From positions 59,347 through 123,346 of the forward strand of contig NJPS01000060.1 in NCBI GenBank assembly GCA_002946415.1: a stretch of 64,000 bases of DNA, in the 5' to 3' direction. Each line of letters opens with the position of its first letter. Position 1 is the stretch's first letter. Positions 11,389 to 24,273 of this stretch are shown here, in pieces. Below the pieces are notes generated by a model. It searched no databases, was not told the DNA's origin, and worked only from the letters and a program-made list of their open reading frames with translations. Source of the stretch: Rutstroemia sp. NJR-2017a BVV2 (lineage: Eukaryota; Ascomycota; Leotiomycetes; Helotiales; Rutstroemiaceae). A program made the translations under genes and the position numbers.

Positions 11389-12997
11389 TTAGAGTGAGTT
11401 GGATGAGGATAGGGATAAGGAGGAGGATAGGGATGAGGATGGGGAGAGAGGGAAGAGAAGGGAAGGGGGGTGGATGAAAGGAAAAGATAGAGCGAGTATA
11501 TAATCAGATAGCAAAAATTCTTTCGGTTGTGAAAGGGGCGGGAAGGAACAACACTTATTATCGTTGGACTGGACTGGATTGGAATAGAATGGAAGGAGTG
11601 GAGGATTGGAAGGGAGGAGTAGCAGACAAGAATGGAGGAGAGGAGTAGAAAAGAGAAGAGAGGAGTAGAGGAGAGAAAAAGAGGGAGGAGAGGGGGAGGA
11701 GAGGGGGAGGAGAGGGGGAGGAGAGGAGAGAAGTAAAGAACTGGTGGAGATTAGAGCGGATCGATTATCTACTGGGATATAAGTAAATAGATAGACTTGA
11801 TAGCTCAATCAATAAACAAACTCACCGCACTTTACCTTACCTCGCCTTACTTCACCTCAACAGAGATACAATAAAGAGAGAAGAGAGGGTGGGTATCGGG
11901 TAGTAAAGTAATATATAGGAGAACATTATATAAAAGATATATATGACTAAAGAAGCCAAGAACTAAAGTAATTCATTCCATCTAGTTCCACTGCTAGCTA
12001 CTATCTCCTAGCCATCTCTTCCTTTATAAAGGTGAAATCGACGTGATGAGATTTCGGACAAGTATCCATCCCTGAGAGATAGATGGGAGAAGAGTCTTTA
12101 GTGAAAAGAGGAAGAGCGAGCAAGCAAGCAAGCAAGCAAGCAAGCGAAAGTCAACCAACCATCTTCTCTACTTCGTTTCTATTCTCACAGCCATCCCCAT
12201 CCATACATCACACCCAGACACAACCAAACACCAATACGCACATCCAAATCAATTCAACAGAGCACCGGAATAGATTCAAACAAAAGACATCAAGCAACAA
12301 GCAACCAACTCAGCCAAGGTTGATTTCTGCATTTATATCGCATTACCATGTATGTTTTATACCTCTACCTACTCTACCTAATCTCCAAGTATCTCCGCCA
12401 GCAGCTTCCCCCTTGCATTTCACCCCCCAAGATACATACATACATACATATAAACAACCTTCCCTATCCCTCCCTATCCCCTATCCACCTATCCATCAAT
12501 CCATCCATCCATTCCAAAAAGAAAAGAAACCATCGGATATCTTCTATACCCAATCCAACCATGCAAGCAAAGCAAAAACCCAAACAAAACCCACCCACCA
12601 CACCACACAACCAAAAACCACCAAAAGTCATCTCCGGATCACCCCAACCAAAACACCAAGTAACTCCTCGACCTCGTTCGTACGTACGTAGTCCTTTCAG
12701 ATCGAAAAGCAGCAGCAGAAAAGAAAAATAAACAACTCTAACTCCCCCCATTAACCCATCATGACACAAACAAAAAAAAACGCCCTCTGATCTTGACTCC
12801 CTGGGGAGGGAGAACGAACAATAAAAAACAAAATCGCTCAAAATGTGTGACTCGGGGAAAAAAAAAAAAAAAAGGATAAACGCCTTTCAATGCCTTGCTG
12901 TAATGTAATTTTCATCCCATCACCTGTCGACTATATCGAGTCGACCAACCAACCAACCACGCCGACATCGTAATCGTGCTGTATCGAACAACAGATA
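11389..12997. other. 1.6-kb low-complexity interval between convergent genes
   Basis: This lies between the 3' ends of the GMC gene and the F-box gene. It is strongly strand-biased: purine-rich on the plus strand to about 11.75 kb and pyrimidine/adenine-rich from 12.15 to 12.73 kb. Apparent proteins are runs of Ser/Leu/Pro or Thr/Lys/Pro and look like artefacts. Arrays include GAGAGGGGGAGGA (three copies, about 11690-11735) and a 16-base A run near 12858-12873. Confidence 0.6.
12121..12144. repeat. CAAG tetranucleotide microsatellite
   Basis: Six perfect CAAG copies. Confidence 0.9.
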
Positions 12998-14733
12998 TTA
13001 ATCCGACACCGCACCCGAATTATCAATACTCTCCCTCACCTCCCTCACTTCATCATTTGTCCTCCCCGGCGACCAAGCATCCATCTCTTCCCTCCCATCC
13101 TCTTTGATGAGATCCAGAAGAACCTGCGAATTCTTCTTAATAGCAGCAGGGCGATCCACAATTCTTCTTTCGAGAATCAGAGCCTCCGCCGTCTTAGCCC
13201 AGATATCATGAAGGTCAGGAATATCCGGTAGAATAAGACGGAGTTGATCACGAGTGAGAGGACTCATGGGAGGTCCAGCTGAAAGACTTGTGTGGAACAC
13301 CAGGTTATGACCGGATGGATGCTTCCGCGCGGACAAACAATTTGGCTTGACACAAAACCATTCATTACAACTTGTGACGTCGTGGCCCATATTATCAGTA
13401 GGTGAAGGTTCCATAGGTGGATTCTTCCTTCGTCCTAGATGGGTGATTCGTGACATTTTCGATTTGGGCGTTGCCTCCACGAGTGGTGCTTTGCTACTTT
13501 GAAGAAACCCATACCAGGCATCAACGGCTGCTCTTCGGGCATTATAACCTTTCGTCTCCCAGAACCTTTGAGCTTGGCGTAAACCTCCGATCGTCAAGAT
13601 TGTCGCGTAAACTTCATCCGCTGGTCGATCCTTTAGATAACCCCTGATTGACCTCTCTACTCGTCCAACATAGGAAGGCGGTCGTAATCGGCGAGAAAAT
13701 GAAGACATCACCAAGGGGAAGACTTGATGAACATAAAGTAATGTCCGATCGTCATACATCGACATGACATGGCATTCGAAAGGATTCAAGGTAAATGGTA
13801 ATCGTGATAGAGGTGGACCACGTGCTGCGAGATGCTGAGTATATAGGGCCCGATAAGTTTCGAAAAAATGAAAGATGGTGAAGACCAGTGGTATTAATCG
13901 TTGACGCATTCGATTGAACTGTGGTTGGAAACTCGCTTTTTGTGCTTCGGTGGTTTGTAAAAAGATCTCCTTCTGTGCCTGTAAAGAAATCATCATGGAT
14001 AATTTAGATGCTACATGTAGACGATGCCATATTCCTCCCAGATAGTGTAGATTCAGTCTCGCAGGATCCGGTAAAGGGTATAAACGCATCGTATACGCCG
14101 GGAGAGTATGCATAGCATGGTATCGAGCGATGGGTGCTTCGTTTAGAGTGACTAAAGCATGGAATGATCTTGACACTAATCGTAGGTCGAGGATCGTGTG
14201 AATTGGTAATGGAGCGATAATTTGAGCCTGCAGTTCGTTTGGTAATGAAAGGAAAAGGTCTGAAAGGGTGACACTGGTATCTGTCAGTTCTTGCAACTCT
14301 CATAAGCCTAGTATGAAGAGAACGAGGGGACATACTGGTGTCGCAACGCTCTCTCCTCGACAATTACTTCCTGCTGAGTTTCGACAATTGACGGGGTTCT
14401 ATGTATGGTCGTAACCTTTGATCTCAAACTGCCAAATGAACCACTAAAACTCGGTCGACGTTGAGTCCGCAAAGATGTCAGGTCGTGTCCGAGGGAGCGT
14501 TTTCGTTGATCGCTAGGTCGTAGCACTAAGTTATCATGATTATGATTCGCGTTTCGTTGTCGTGAGGGCAAATTGAAGGTCGCCGCTTCGAGAGGAGAGG
14601 GTTGAGATGGGGTTGCAGGGACGGTAGAAGAGGAACCCGATTGTTGATTGGCATTATTCGCATTTTCGCTGATTTGTCTTAATTTACTGAAGTATCGCTC
14701 CGAGGCGAACTCGGTTATGTGAAGAGGTTCCAT
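12998..14733 (-). CDS. F-box domain protein, 557 aa
   Basis: Two exons, 14733-14336 and 14273-12998, separated by a 62-bp intron with donor GTATGT, branch AACTGAC and acceptor ACCAG. Nearer acceptors would give an intron under 40 bp or the wrong phase. The first 130 residues are polar and Ser/Asn-rich, with many dibasic sites, and look disordered. An F-box follows at about residues 136-176 (SDLFLSLPNELQAQII, LDLRLVSRSFHAL). The remaining 380 residues are helical and unlike WD40 or leucine-rich repeats. A Cys/His group near CNEWFCVKPNC could bind metal. F-box proteins bind Skp1 and recruit substrates to SCF ubiquitin ligases; the substrate here is unknown. Confidence 0.83.
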
Positions 14734-17700
14734 GGTACTCTACGTTTGGCCGTTATGCCATTCGATCGCAGAGTGGGTGAAAAGTATAATTGATCAAGCA
14801 TATCAAGATCTATGAACGCCCGTCTTTGTTCATGTGGAAGTCGAGGATATTTCGTGGAAATCGGGGAACGAACGAGGGGAAGAACCGACGGATTGTTCTC
14901 AGGGCGCGCAACCTAGGAATAAAGTTGAGGAAATGTTGTCGCACGATTGAACCTCATGCATTTCGGGGGGATCGAGGTTGAGAAGATTGCATTTATCGCA
15001 GGAGATAGAGCGACGAGAATATCGAGATCCGTATATCGAGGAGTGTTGAATTAAATCGACGAATGGCGGGTTGGTGTATGAGTTGTGTGAGTGTGTGAGT
15101 GTGTGAGTGTGTGAGTGTGTGAGTGTGTGAATGTGCGAGGTGTGAAGCGTGCGTTGTGCGTGTGAGGTTTGAGGTGTGCAGGATGTTTTGTTGCGAGGGG
15201 ATGGATGGGTGTTCTAGGTTCTGATCCGAGGTGAGATTGAGGCGACGGAAGTAAACGAGACCTGGGATTGTTGTGGTGGGTGCAGGATTGAGGTGTAAGG
15301 TCAGGTAAGGTGCGAGGTGCGAGGTGGGTGCACACTGCAAAGGAAAGGTGGAAAGGGCGGCCGGGCGTAATTGGGTCGAAGTGGTGAGTGGCCGAATGAT
15401 GAATGGGTGGAGGAGGGTTTGGGCTGGCACGACTGGGAAAGGTGGACGAGAGAAGAGAGAAGAGCAAAGGGTGGAGGTGGAGAGGGAGGATTGGGCTGTA
15501 CTACTAGGTAGGGGACTAGGAGGACTAGAACACGACCTAAGCAAGGGATCAAGGTGTACAGCCGTACATAAAATACAATTCGGTCCGGTAACTTGACGAG
15601 AGACGAGACCAGACGAGAGACGACCGACGGCGGAGATAACACAACGTGGACGAAGGAAAGATCTGTCAGCGCACGCACTGGCTGAGGAGCGGCCGAGGCG
15701 AGGCGGGCGAATACTGAAAATGGTAACCCCGACACTGTCTGTAACAAAGAAGAAGACGACTCTAGAGAATCCGCGTATTGTCGGTCAATTGTCGATATCG
15801 ATGAATTCAGAGAAATGCGCGATTGACTGCGTTTGCGTGTGAATGTGAACGGACAACACAGCGATCATCTGTCCGCGCGGAGAGGCCTTGGTTGGATGCG
15901 GTGGGTGATGTGATATGTACGAAGTATGCAGTCTGTAAGGTTATAGTGCAAGTATCGGTCTCTTATAGTGTCGTATGTATAGAACGATTGTGGTATGGAA
16001 ATCGTGGGGGGAGGGGGGAGGGGGGACGGCTCCGTAAGATATGAGAGGATATGGATACAGCTCTGGGCTGGACCTGGACCCTCTTGAGGATGCTCTACGA
16101 AGTATCTTCTATATTCTTGGTACACAGTAGAAAACTCGAGTGCTTTCGCAATTCCTCCGTTCGTCGACCTCCGCTCGAAAAAAGAAAGGGTCCTCGGTGC
16201 TATAATTGGGGGATCGACACGATGCTGTGCCTTGGAAATGATTCTGATGGAGAGAGGACCGTTGCTTTTATTTGTTGTCAGAGCGAAGACGCGAAGGGAT
16301 GAGGTTTTTCTTACTATATACATATCACATCATATATTATGTGAATGTAGGTGAGCACCAACGAAGGGGAAATGTGAGTGAGAGGCAGTTCTCGAGGCAA
16401 GTTACCCGTACAATGCAATGCTACAGCTACAACTACATCTACATCTACATCTACAACCCGATACACGTACATGTACAGTACAGATGAATCTCGGCCAAAT
16501 TATTCCTTCGTTCTTCTCTTTTTCTTCCCTCTCTCTCGACCTCTTTCCCTTCCTTCCTTCTCTTCTCTCCGCCCAAGAAGAAATTTTCGTATCACTCACT
16601 CACTCACTTCATCATCCGACAACCATTCCATCCTACATACCATTTTCGTGGTCGGTTGGTTAACTCATTCGGCCTCTTTATGGAGATTTAAAGTACTATG
16701 GAGACTCCAGTTACTCCACACAATTCCACTTTGTGCAGCTCCGTTCCACTGCATTTTTTTCTTTTCTTTCAAACCTACAGTTTTCGAGAAGATCTGATTT
16801 GGATGGGTGCATTGTGGGTTGTGGGTTTGGGTTTCATGGGCCCGGGTAAAGCGAGAACGAGAAAGATGATGATGATGATGATGCTACGTCTACTCCAAGC
16901 TGCAAAGAATGGGGGTTGGACTGAGGTCTACGGTCTACCACTGTATGTGTGTGTGTTACAACATGAGGATGCTGTGCAGTAAGAATGAACATGGATATGC
17001 AAGCAAAGACATCAAAGTCACCATATCATACAGAGTTGCAGCTTCACCGCAGAAGTTGAGACAGACAGGCGGGTAGGCGGGCAGGTCGAAGACGCAATGC
17101 TCAATCTATTTTGCCTGGTAAGCGACATGTGCGATTCCTCCCCCCTCTGCCTCTCTTACGTTCCCTCTGCATCGTGGACCTGTCCGGTGTGTGAAGGAAG
17201 ATATAAGAATAGATCATCCAATTCACCCGCATTTACCCCCGAGCAAATAGAATGGCCCGATTTGGGATTGGAGGAGATTTTGAGAAGGGAATTTGGCCGA
17301 AGTAGATGAACCTCGCCGAATGACGAGTTGCATAGCTTGATGAATGTACCTATATGTTATCATTATCTTTCTTCCTCTTTCTGTTTCATGCTGCTGCTTA
17401 TATATATGAGGTGGTAGTGTAGAGGTTACTAGGTAGTTGCCGGTCATCACCATGAACCGTTTATAGGTAACACAGCTGAAACCATCGAACTGTATACGTG
17501 CTTGCTACAGAAATTGTACACCTTCTCCTCCCGTCTTCCCTGCCTCTCTGTTTACGTCTTACCTTCCCTTCCCCATCCTCCAGAATTTCCCAAACGTATC
17601 CGCAATTCCTCCAGCTCCATCTCAGCCAGACCCTGAGCCCATAAGGCATCGGATGACCTACCAAAAATTTTTGCTGTGGGAAAATTATAATGGAGTACGA

Positions 17701-19761
17701 ACCCATCCCATTACCAAAAACACTGGAGCAAACTGGAGACTGGAGAAATTGACCATCATCTGCTAAAGAAACCAAGAAGTCTGCGTGAGCAAAGTATGAC
17801 TTCAGCGTTACCACTAAGCAACCTTTCTCCGTGGGGCAAAGAATTCCCCCGCTCGGAGAGACTCTGGGATTTCATGTGGAAGGTCTTCCGAAATCTCGTG
17901 GCATGTTCCATGTTCATATCCGTCAGTGCGAGTTCTTCGTTTCCAAACCATCATAACTAAGAAAATGGGTTCATGTAAGCAATCTGTTATATCGCCTGGG
18001 TGCGGTTTGTATGCAATGAACGATTCAGGAATTGTTGCATTCCTTCAATATATATACGACGGGTAAGTAAACCGGCATGCTGTCGCTACCCTTGATTCGG
18101 TCTGATAGGCTCTTTTCTTTTCTTTATCAGATGGAGAAGTCCCGAGGTCTCGCAGCCGACGAACATTATGATCTGCGCCGTATATCATCAAAATATATGA
18201 AGAACAAGCCAAAAACCATGAAATAGGTGCGAATTCGGTCTTAATTGACTCGATATCTTAATGAAATGTGGATATACTTCGTCGGTATTCTGACCGAGAT
18301 CAGCAAAACCATGAGCTAATACTTGTCTTGTACCTAGCCATAACTGCCGTGAATCAAAACCTTTTTCTTCCTTTTCTATTTTTCCGTCCATCGAACTACG
18401 ATGATTGGAGAGGAGGAAGGCTGATTTCCAATCAATTAAATAGCGGTACTCGTAGTATGTAACAACAGAAGCATGCGTACAGTAGTAGCTCTCTTTGGGA
18501 GAAGGGGAAGGGAAGGAAAGGGAAAGGAAAGAAAGACCGGACGGTGGCTTCTCGGTCCTATTTTTTTTGGACCAAAACCTTCATCCTTTCTTCGACGCGC
18601 ATCTTTACAAAGGCACAGTCCATCTGCAATACCTCATCCAACGACAACTAAGTCCTGGTGTCAAGATGATCGCGCGTTTGAAATGTGATGTTGACGATAT
18701 GATGAATGAATTGGCTGGTAAATCCTCGGGTGAAGATTTTGATAATTTTCCCATCACAAATTTGTACCACCAGTAACCTTACTCCAACCCCACAGATCGG
18801 AACACGCACCATGCTATGCTATAGCACCATCGAACTATAACACAACAATCCCTCGACTTCCCCATTCATTCAGAGGCAGCCAAAAAAGTACCTCCGTAAT
18901 GATCGGCCCTTTGGGGATGTTCTTCGGCCCCATTTTCCCTGGACGCCAAGGCCTACCAATGTGGTTCTGTCAGCTCTTGGACAACAGAAACGGAAACGGA
19001 CTCCAACGATAGTCTATGCTCTGTTTCGTCGAATGGGACCGGATGAAGCTCCTTGCGTCGATGCAAATTTCATAGTAGACTGGCTGTATAACCGCATATG
19101 TGTACAATTCTCGTGCGGATGCGTACCACGAGTAGTTATTGGAGTATCGCATCTCGACATCTCGATTCTCAAGGTTCTCCAGATATTCAGGGTCGGTCCC
19201 GAAGCTCGAGATTGTCTTTTAACATGGGGCCATGTCCCAAACCCCAGGCTCGCTTCACTCGAGAGTCGAAAGAGGAAGAGAGGCGCGCGTGAGAGGCGAG
19301 GGTGTAGAGAGTGAATCATTGCTGTGCCTTTAGTTGATACGAGAAATGTTACATCCGACTAAGCGGTAGATGTTAGCAAAAGGTGTCGTAGTATTCTTGG
19401 CCTGGTGTGCTTTTATCTCACGGCTTCGGACGTTCTGCCTCAATAGACAGATCCGCCAAAAGCCAAAACTTTATGTAAGCCTCAGGAGCCTTAGGTCAAA
19501 GCTAGATTCTTCATGGAAATTAAGGTTTAGCTCATTGAGCACGTGAAGATTGGAGCTTCGGCAACTCCCAAGCTTTAGCTATGATACAAGCGTGTGGAGA
19601 CCAAGATTGACGCATTGCGACTCCGCGACAACAACCCGACCTTTTGATTGCAGCAGTTGAAGTGCAACCTGGTACTCTGTCATACACCGATACGCAGATA
19701 CACCGATACGCAGTACCCATCCAACTACTACGTCGTCGCGCACGCCAACACCGCCAAAACA
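14734..19761. other. 5-kb gene-free interval between divergent genes
   Basis: No frame is convincing on either strand. The region holds a GTGTGA-type array (about 15087-15130), a CTACAT array (about 16421-16460) and a GAT array (about 16865-16883). It contains the promoters of the F-box gene and of VPS37. Its size is far above the local norm, so an unrecognised multi-exon gene or long non-coding RNA is possible. Confidence 0.45.
15087..15130. repeat. GTGTGA-type microsatellite
   Basis: About four tandem copies of GTGTGAGT, giving Thr/His-rich artefact frames on the reverse strand. Confidence 0.85.
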
Positions 19762-20599
19762 ATGTCTTCCTCACCGGCAACATATCCTGCGTACCCGCCA
19801 GCTAGAAACTCACAGTCATTCATGAACAATCCCAACACCCCTCCACCACCACCTCCCAAACCCAGCTCCCGAGATGTGAGTCGTCAAGGCACACCTGCCG
19901 CGGGCCAATCATTCTCGCGACCTGGAGAAACCTCCACCCCATACGAAGCCGGACAAGATGCTCCTCGGTCCGCTCTACGAGATGCTCCTCCACAGATTCA
20001 AGATCCTGGAGATCAATGGCTACCAAAAATCCTGCAGGACAAGTCGTACGTTTTGTTTTGGTGATATCTCAGCGTGCATAGAGTATAGGTTTTAACATGG
20101 ATTCAGAAAACAGGATCTTGCAGATGCTCTAGCTAAACCCAACCTCCTAGCTGCTCTCACCCATTCCAGCACGACTGCCCATCCTTCTATTGCTGCATCA
20201 CAGGAGCCTTTAAGGGCCGCTCTAGATGAAAACATATCCCTAGCTACGCATTTGGTCGAACTCGAGGCACGTATTGATCATCTCCGCGCATCTACGCAGG
20301 CACAACTTCTGTCAACACACGCCCTGGAAAGGCAATGGAAGCAGAAGCAAACAGAAATGGATCGAGCCCTAGCTCCATTCTCACCATCATCATTATACCA
20401 AAGACTTGGTCAAGGCGTGCAAGAACAAGAGATGATGTGCCGCGCACTAGAAGAGAGTTTCCTCGACGGCGACGGAGTCGCAACTGAAAAAGAAGCCTCC
20501 GATTGGGTTCGACGATATCGCGAATCCAAAAAGGTCTACTACTCTCGGCGCGAACGGAAAGAAAGGTGGGACGAGGGACGAGTTGGAGGCTGGAGATGA
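19762..20599 (+). CDS. VPS37: VPS37-like ESCRT-I subunit (Mod_r domain)
   Basis: Two exons, 19762-20045 and 20107-20599, joined across a 61-bp intron (donor GTACGT, acceptor TTCAG), give 258 residues. The first 80 residues are Pro/Ser-rich and probably disordered. The rest matches the Mod_r/VPS37 C-terminal domain: a conserved N-terminal helix (KQDLADALAKPNLLAAL), a long coiled coil (NISLATHLVELEARIDHLR), and the family-typical end with LEESFLDG and a Tyr/Arg-rich helix (VRRYRESKKVYYSRRERKERW). VPS37 helps form the ESCRT-I stalk with Vps23 and Vps28, sorting ubiquitinated membrane cargo into multivesicular bodies. It acts on the cytosolic face of endosomes. Assignment rests on domain pattern and length. 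Confidence 0.83.
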
Positions 20600-23500
20600 A
20601 CGGCATTTCGTTTCGTGGTACAGTACGGTTTCATTCTTCGGGTATTCCGAGCCAATTACTCTCTACAAAAAGAACCCAACTCCAACCCGGACGGATGTAG
20701 TGACACTCCAGATGGCGATATTTCTTCAGAACCAGAAACAAATGCCGGCATGAAATATTCACGTCATGGTACATGTTCACGAAAAGAACGCACGCACGCA
20801 CGCACGCACCCACCCACCCACCATCTCTACGCGTCTACTGGTGGAACCAAGACCAAGTCCAAGTTGCTTTCCACAACATTGGCATTACCGTTTCCTTACT
20901 AAATAGTTGTGGGGATGAGGAGATGTGGTTTCAGCTGACCAGGAAGAAGGTGGGGTAGTGGGGATTCCATGTCCTTTCTCCTCAATACAGTACTCTACAG
21001 TATGCTCAAACTACCGTTCTGTAATGCACCATCTCCTCTCGCTCCAAACCCCAACCTCCTACTCCTCCTCCTCCGGCACTTCTTCGCATCTGCTACTGTA
21101 TGCAACGTTCAATCCACATCCACTACTACGATAATAAAACTGCAGTAGTTAAGTTACATATAACATCTCCCCCAACCTCGCTTGGGAAAACAGAAAAAAA
21201 AGAAGGTTTCGGCAGTCGTGGTAGAAAAGTACTATATTTGCGCTCTGATTGGCCAGAGCAGTCGGACCTTTAACTGGAAGGGTGGGCTTGGCGGGTGGGA
21301 AGCGATGTGGACAGGGAAAAGAAGCTTTGTGAGTGTCCTGTATGATGTTGTATCACACTGTGGGAATTGTAGGGTAGGGTGGGAGTAATAGGGTAGGAGT
21401 AGTAGGGTAGCATAGACGGTTTCTTATGGTGTGGTGTGCTGCTGTGGTGTGCTGGTGGCGTCGCCCAATACGGTTGCTTGCGCCGGGTGTATCCGGTGTT
21501 GGGGGAGAGGATATTTTGCCTGATGTCGTTACGAAGGAGAGAGAAATTGTGTGTGTGTGTGGATGTGTGTTACTGGATAGGGATAGATTAGATCGAATGG
21601 GGTTTACCACACGACACACACAGTACAATATTTCGTACATACCATACGATACAACCCTGCGCCCCTCCTGATGTGAGTGAGATGGTGAATACGAGATCTG
21701 GGGTTCAGGTGGGGTTGAATTGGGTTTGAATTGGGTTTGGTGATGGGGTTTGGTGATCACGAGATCGGTTTTTGGAGGAGAAGGGAAGTTTTGAGGGCGA
21801 ATGGATACGAGGTTGGTTATAGGTAGATGGGTGGGATGGTGAGAGGAGGAGAGGATTGAAGGGGGAGGGCAGAGGAAAGGAGAGGAGAAAAGTGAGAACA
21901 TGTGACTAGACACTGGCAGGTACTTGTAGATTGTTTAGACGGTTTTAGATGCACTCGTATATCTACATACTCCACACATCATCTAGTTACATTCTCGGTG
22001 TATATATACACTTCTGCACATACATAACACCAACTTATATTGCAATTGAGATTCACCGAAATGGCAGTTGTTGATATATACCTACTGGAGTATCTAAGAA
22101 GACAGCGGAATGGTCCTACTGTGCAATATACTCCCCTCGTTCTGTGATGATTCAATTCTGCGGGCGGGCTGTGGAATGGTGGATGGTTATGTGGTAGATG
22201 GGTATGTGTGTTGAGATGTATAAGTTGTAGCTTTGTGGACTTGTTTGATGGTGAGGCTGAGATGGCGCGGGGGATTGAGGGATTGGGGGGGGAAGTGAAG
22301 TGAAGTGAAGTGAAGTGAAGTGAAGTGAGGGAGATAAGTTGAGGTGGATAAGTTGGGTTAAGGTGAGGTGAGTTAAGGTGAGGTGAGTTGAGGTGAGTTG
22401 AGGTGAGGTGAGGTGAGTTGAGGTGGATGAGTTGAGGTAGAGTAGAGTGAGTTGGGGTAGGTGACGAATGTGTGAGGATGAAGATGGAGACTGGAGTTGA
22501 GATTTTATATATACTTTTCCTCTCCTTTCCTTTTTATCTGAACGGGAGTCTGGATGGATAAATATATGGATAAAGCCAAATCTGGTGAGTTGTATGTCTT
22601 TCGTTTCTCTGGTGGAAAAAGAAGAAGGAGGGAGGAGAAGAAGGGGGAAGCAAAGGAGCAGAGCAGAATATGAACTTTGGCTTGGCTGGGAATTGGGAAT
22701 TCGGTTTGCGATGTATACATAGATATTGAGGTACGAACGAGGACTGTGAGTTAGGGTAAAATAGAATGGGATAGGTTTGTCGTTGTTTGGCTAAACGGAG
22801 TTTATGTATATAACCTCTGAACCTGGATCTGGATCCGGGTCAAGGTCCGGAATGAGGGAGATGTCAACTTGAATGAAGGTGTAGAAAGGTTAACAACTTA
22901 GGTTACTCAGCTTATCGACCGCCTGAGCAAGAAGTAAGGCGGTAAGTGGAGGTCGAGGATGAAGAAAGGATAATTCAGTAGAGTCTGAAACGTATAATGA
23001 ATCAACAACCTCATCACCTAACCGCAGCGCTGACTCCTGGCACTGAAAATAGAGTAGGGGATGAATAGTATAGCTTGGAAACTAGTAATACAGAGCTCGG
23101 TGACTACTCCAGAAATGGAAAGTCAGGGAATATGATTTACGATGCTTTTATATGTGCTTGTGCAGTATAGATTGTATTTCCCGCAGTGAGGAATGGACTG
23201 ACTTCAGCATTTTGAAGAGAGGAGAATTCTGGCGGAGGTATGAGATAAAAGGAGAGAAGAAGAGACGCTTCGGCGACGATGATATTCAGGTCTAGAAGTA
23301 GGTGTTTTGAGATAAATATCAATGTGATATATGAATTAGCAGAGAGATTGTAGAAGAAATCATACTTAAATAGAAGAAAGAATGATTCATAAAAATAAAG
23401 ATAGGAATGAAAACATATAGTAGAAAAAAAGGGAGTAGAAGTAGAAGTAGAGACTTCGAGTCGGTAAACTTATGCCAACCTCATCCGCATCTACCTACTA

Positions 23501-23833
23501 ATACCTAGCAGGAAAAGAGGAGTAGAATGGATCAGCAGAATTAAGAACACACTTTACACACCATCACGTATCCCCCACCCGAGACCGTCAACGAGTCCTC
23601 CATCCACTCACAGCTAGGACATGAACCCTATCCAGTAACCATAAAACCAATCCAGGAGATTCAAGCAAACACAATACATTTTCATGTCACCTAATTGATA
23701 CATGTACGTCTGGAATCAATCCAGCTGATTTTGATATTCCCAAGCACACATTACTCCATTCGTGAACCCCGCATATCGTATCATAAAAGACTTAAATTAA
23801 ATCACTTTTTCCCTCTCCCTCCTTTTCGAGGAA
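20600..23833. other. 3.2-kb gene-free interval between convergent genes
   Basis: No convincing gene. It is rich in GTGAA- and GGTGAGTT-type arrays around 22.3-22.45 kb and short CA/TA runs. The apparent frames are low-complexity Ser/Pro/His proteins. Confidence 0.5.
22292..22328. repeat. GAAGT pentanucleotide microsatellite
   Basis: About seven copies of GAAGT, followed by a looser GAGGTGAGTT-type array reaching about 22440. Confidence 0.88.
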
Positions 23834-24240
23834 TCAGTTATCATTTCCCCCCGCCTTCGCCTTCGCCTTTCCATTTCCCTTGGCGTCCACAGCGGTAGCT
23901 GTCGAGGCAGCAGCAGCTGCGTTTGCACCTGTTGCTTTGGCAGCTCCTTTTTTACCGTTTCCTTTCTTGGCGGCGGTGGATGCCTGGTTGGTGTAATGTT
24001 AGCAATTTGTTCATGAATTGAAGTGAAGTGAATCATAATGGTGGACAGAGGGCGATTCTGAAAGGAACGAAAAATATTAGAACATACCTTAGCAGCACCC
24101 CCAGCCGCAGTAGCCGTTCCATTCTTCTTTCCCTTCTTTCTCTCCTCCAAGATAGGGAGACCTCTGGCGTATGCGTATGGGAGGTTGCCTTCAACCGGCT
24201 CGGGAGTTCGCTCGATGATTATGATGCTGGCACCACCTTG

Positions 24241-24273
<33 letters not shown>

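Noticed and set aside
12083..12731. Two overlapping Thr/Lys/Pro-rich frames over 500 bp
   Set aside because: They translate the same pyrimidine/adenine-rich tract in different frames and contain microsatellites, so they are compositional artefacts.
17097..17309. 70-codon frame ending in a plausible-looking stretch (QIEWPDLGLEEILRREFG)
   Set aside because: The last third looks protein-like, but the first half does not, no partner exon was found, and it lies in a low-complexity interval.
18495..18776. 93-codon frame upstream of VPS37
   Set aside because: Its first part is a translated purine-rich tract, and no splice structure or known domain could be found.
21353..21913. 186-codon reverse-strand frame rich in Ser, Pro and His
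   Set aside because: Low-complexity translation of G-rich simple sequence; no domain or signal.
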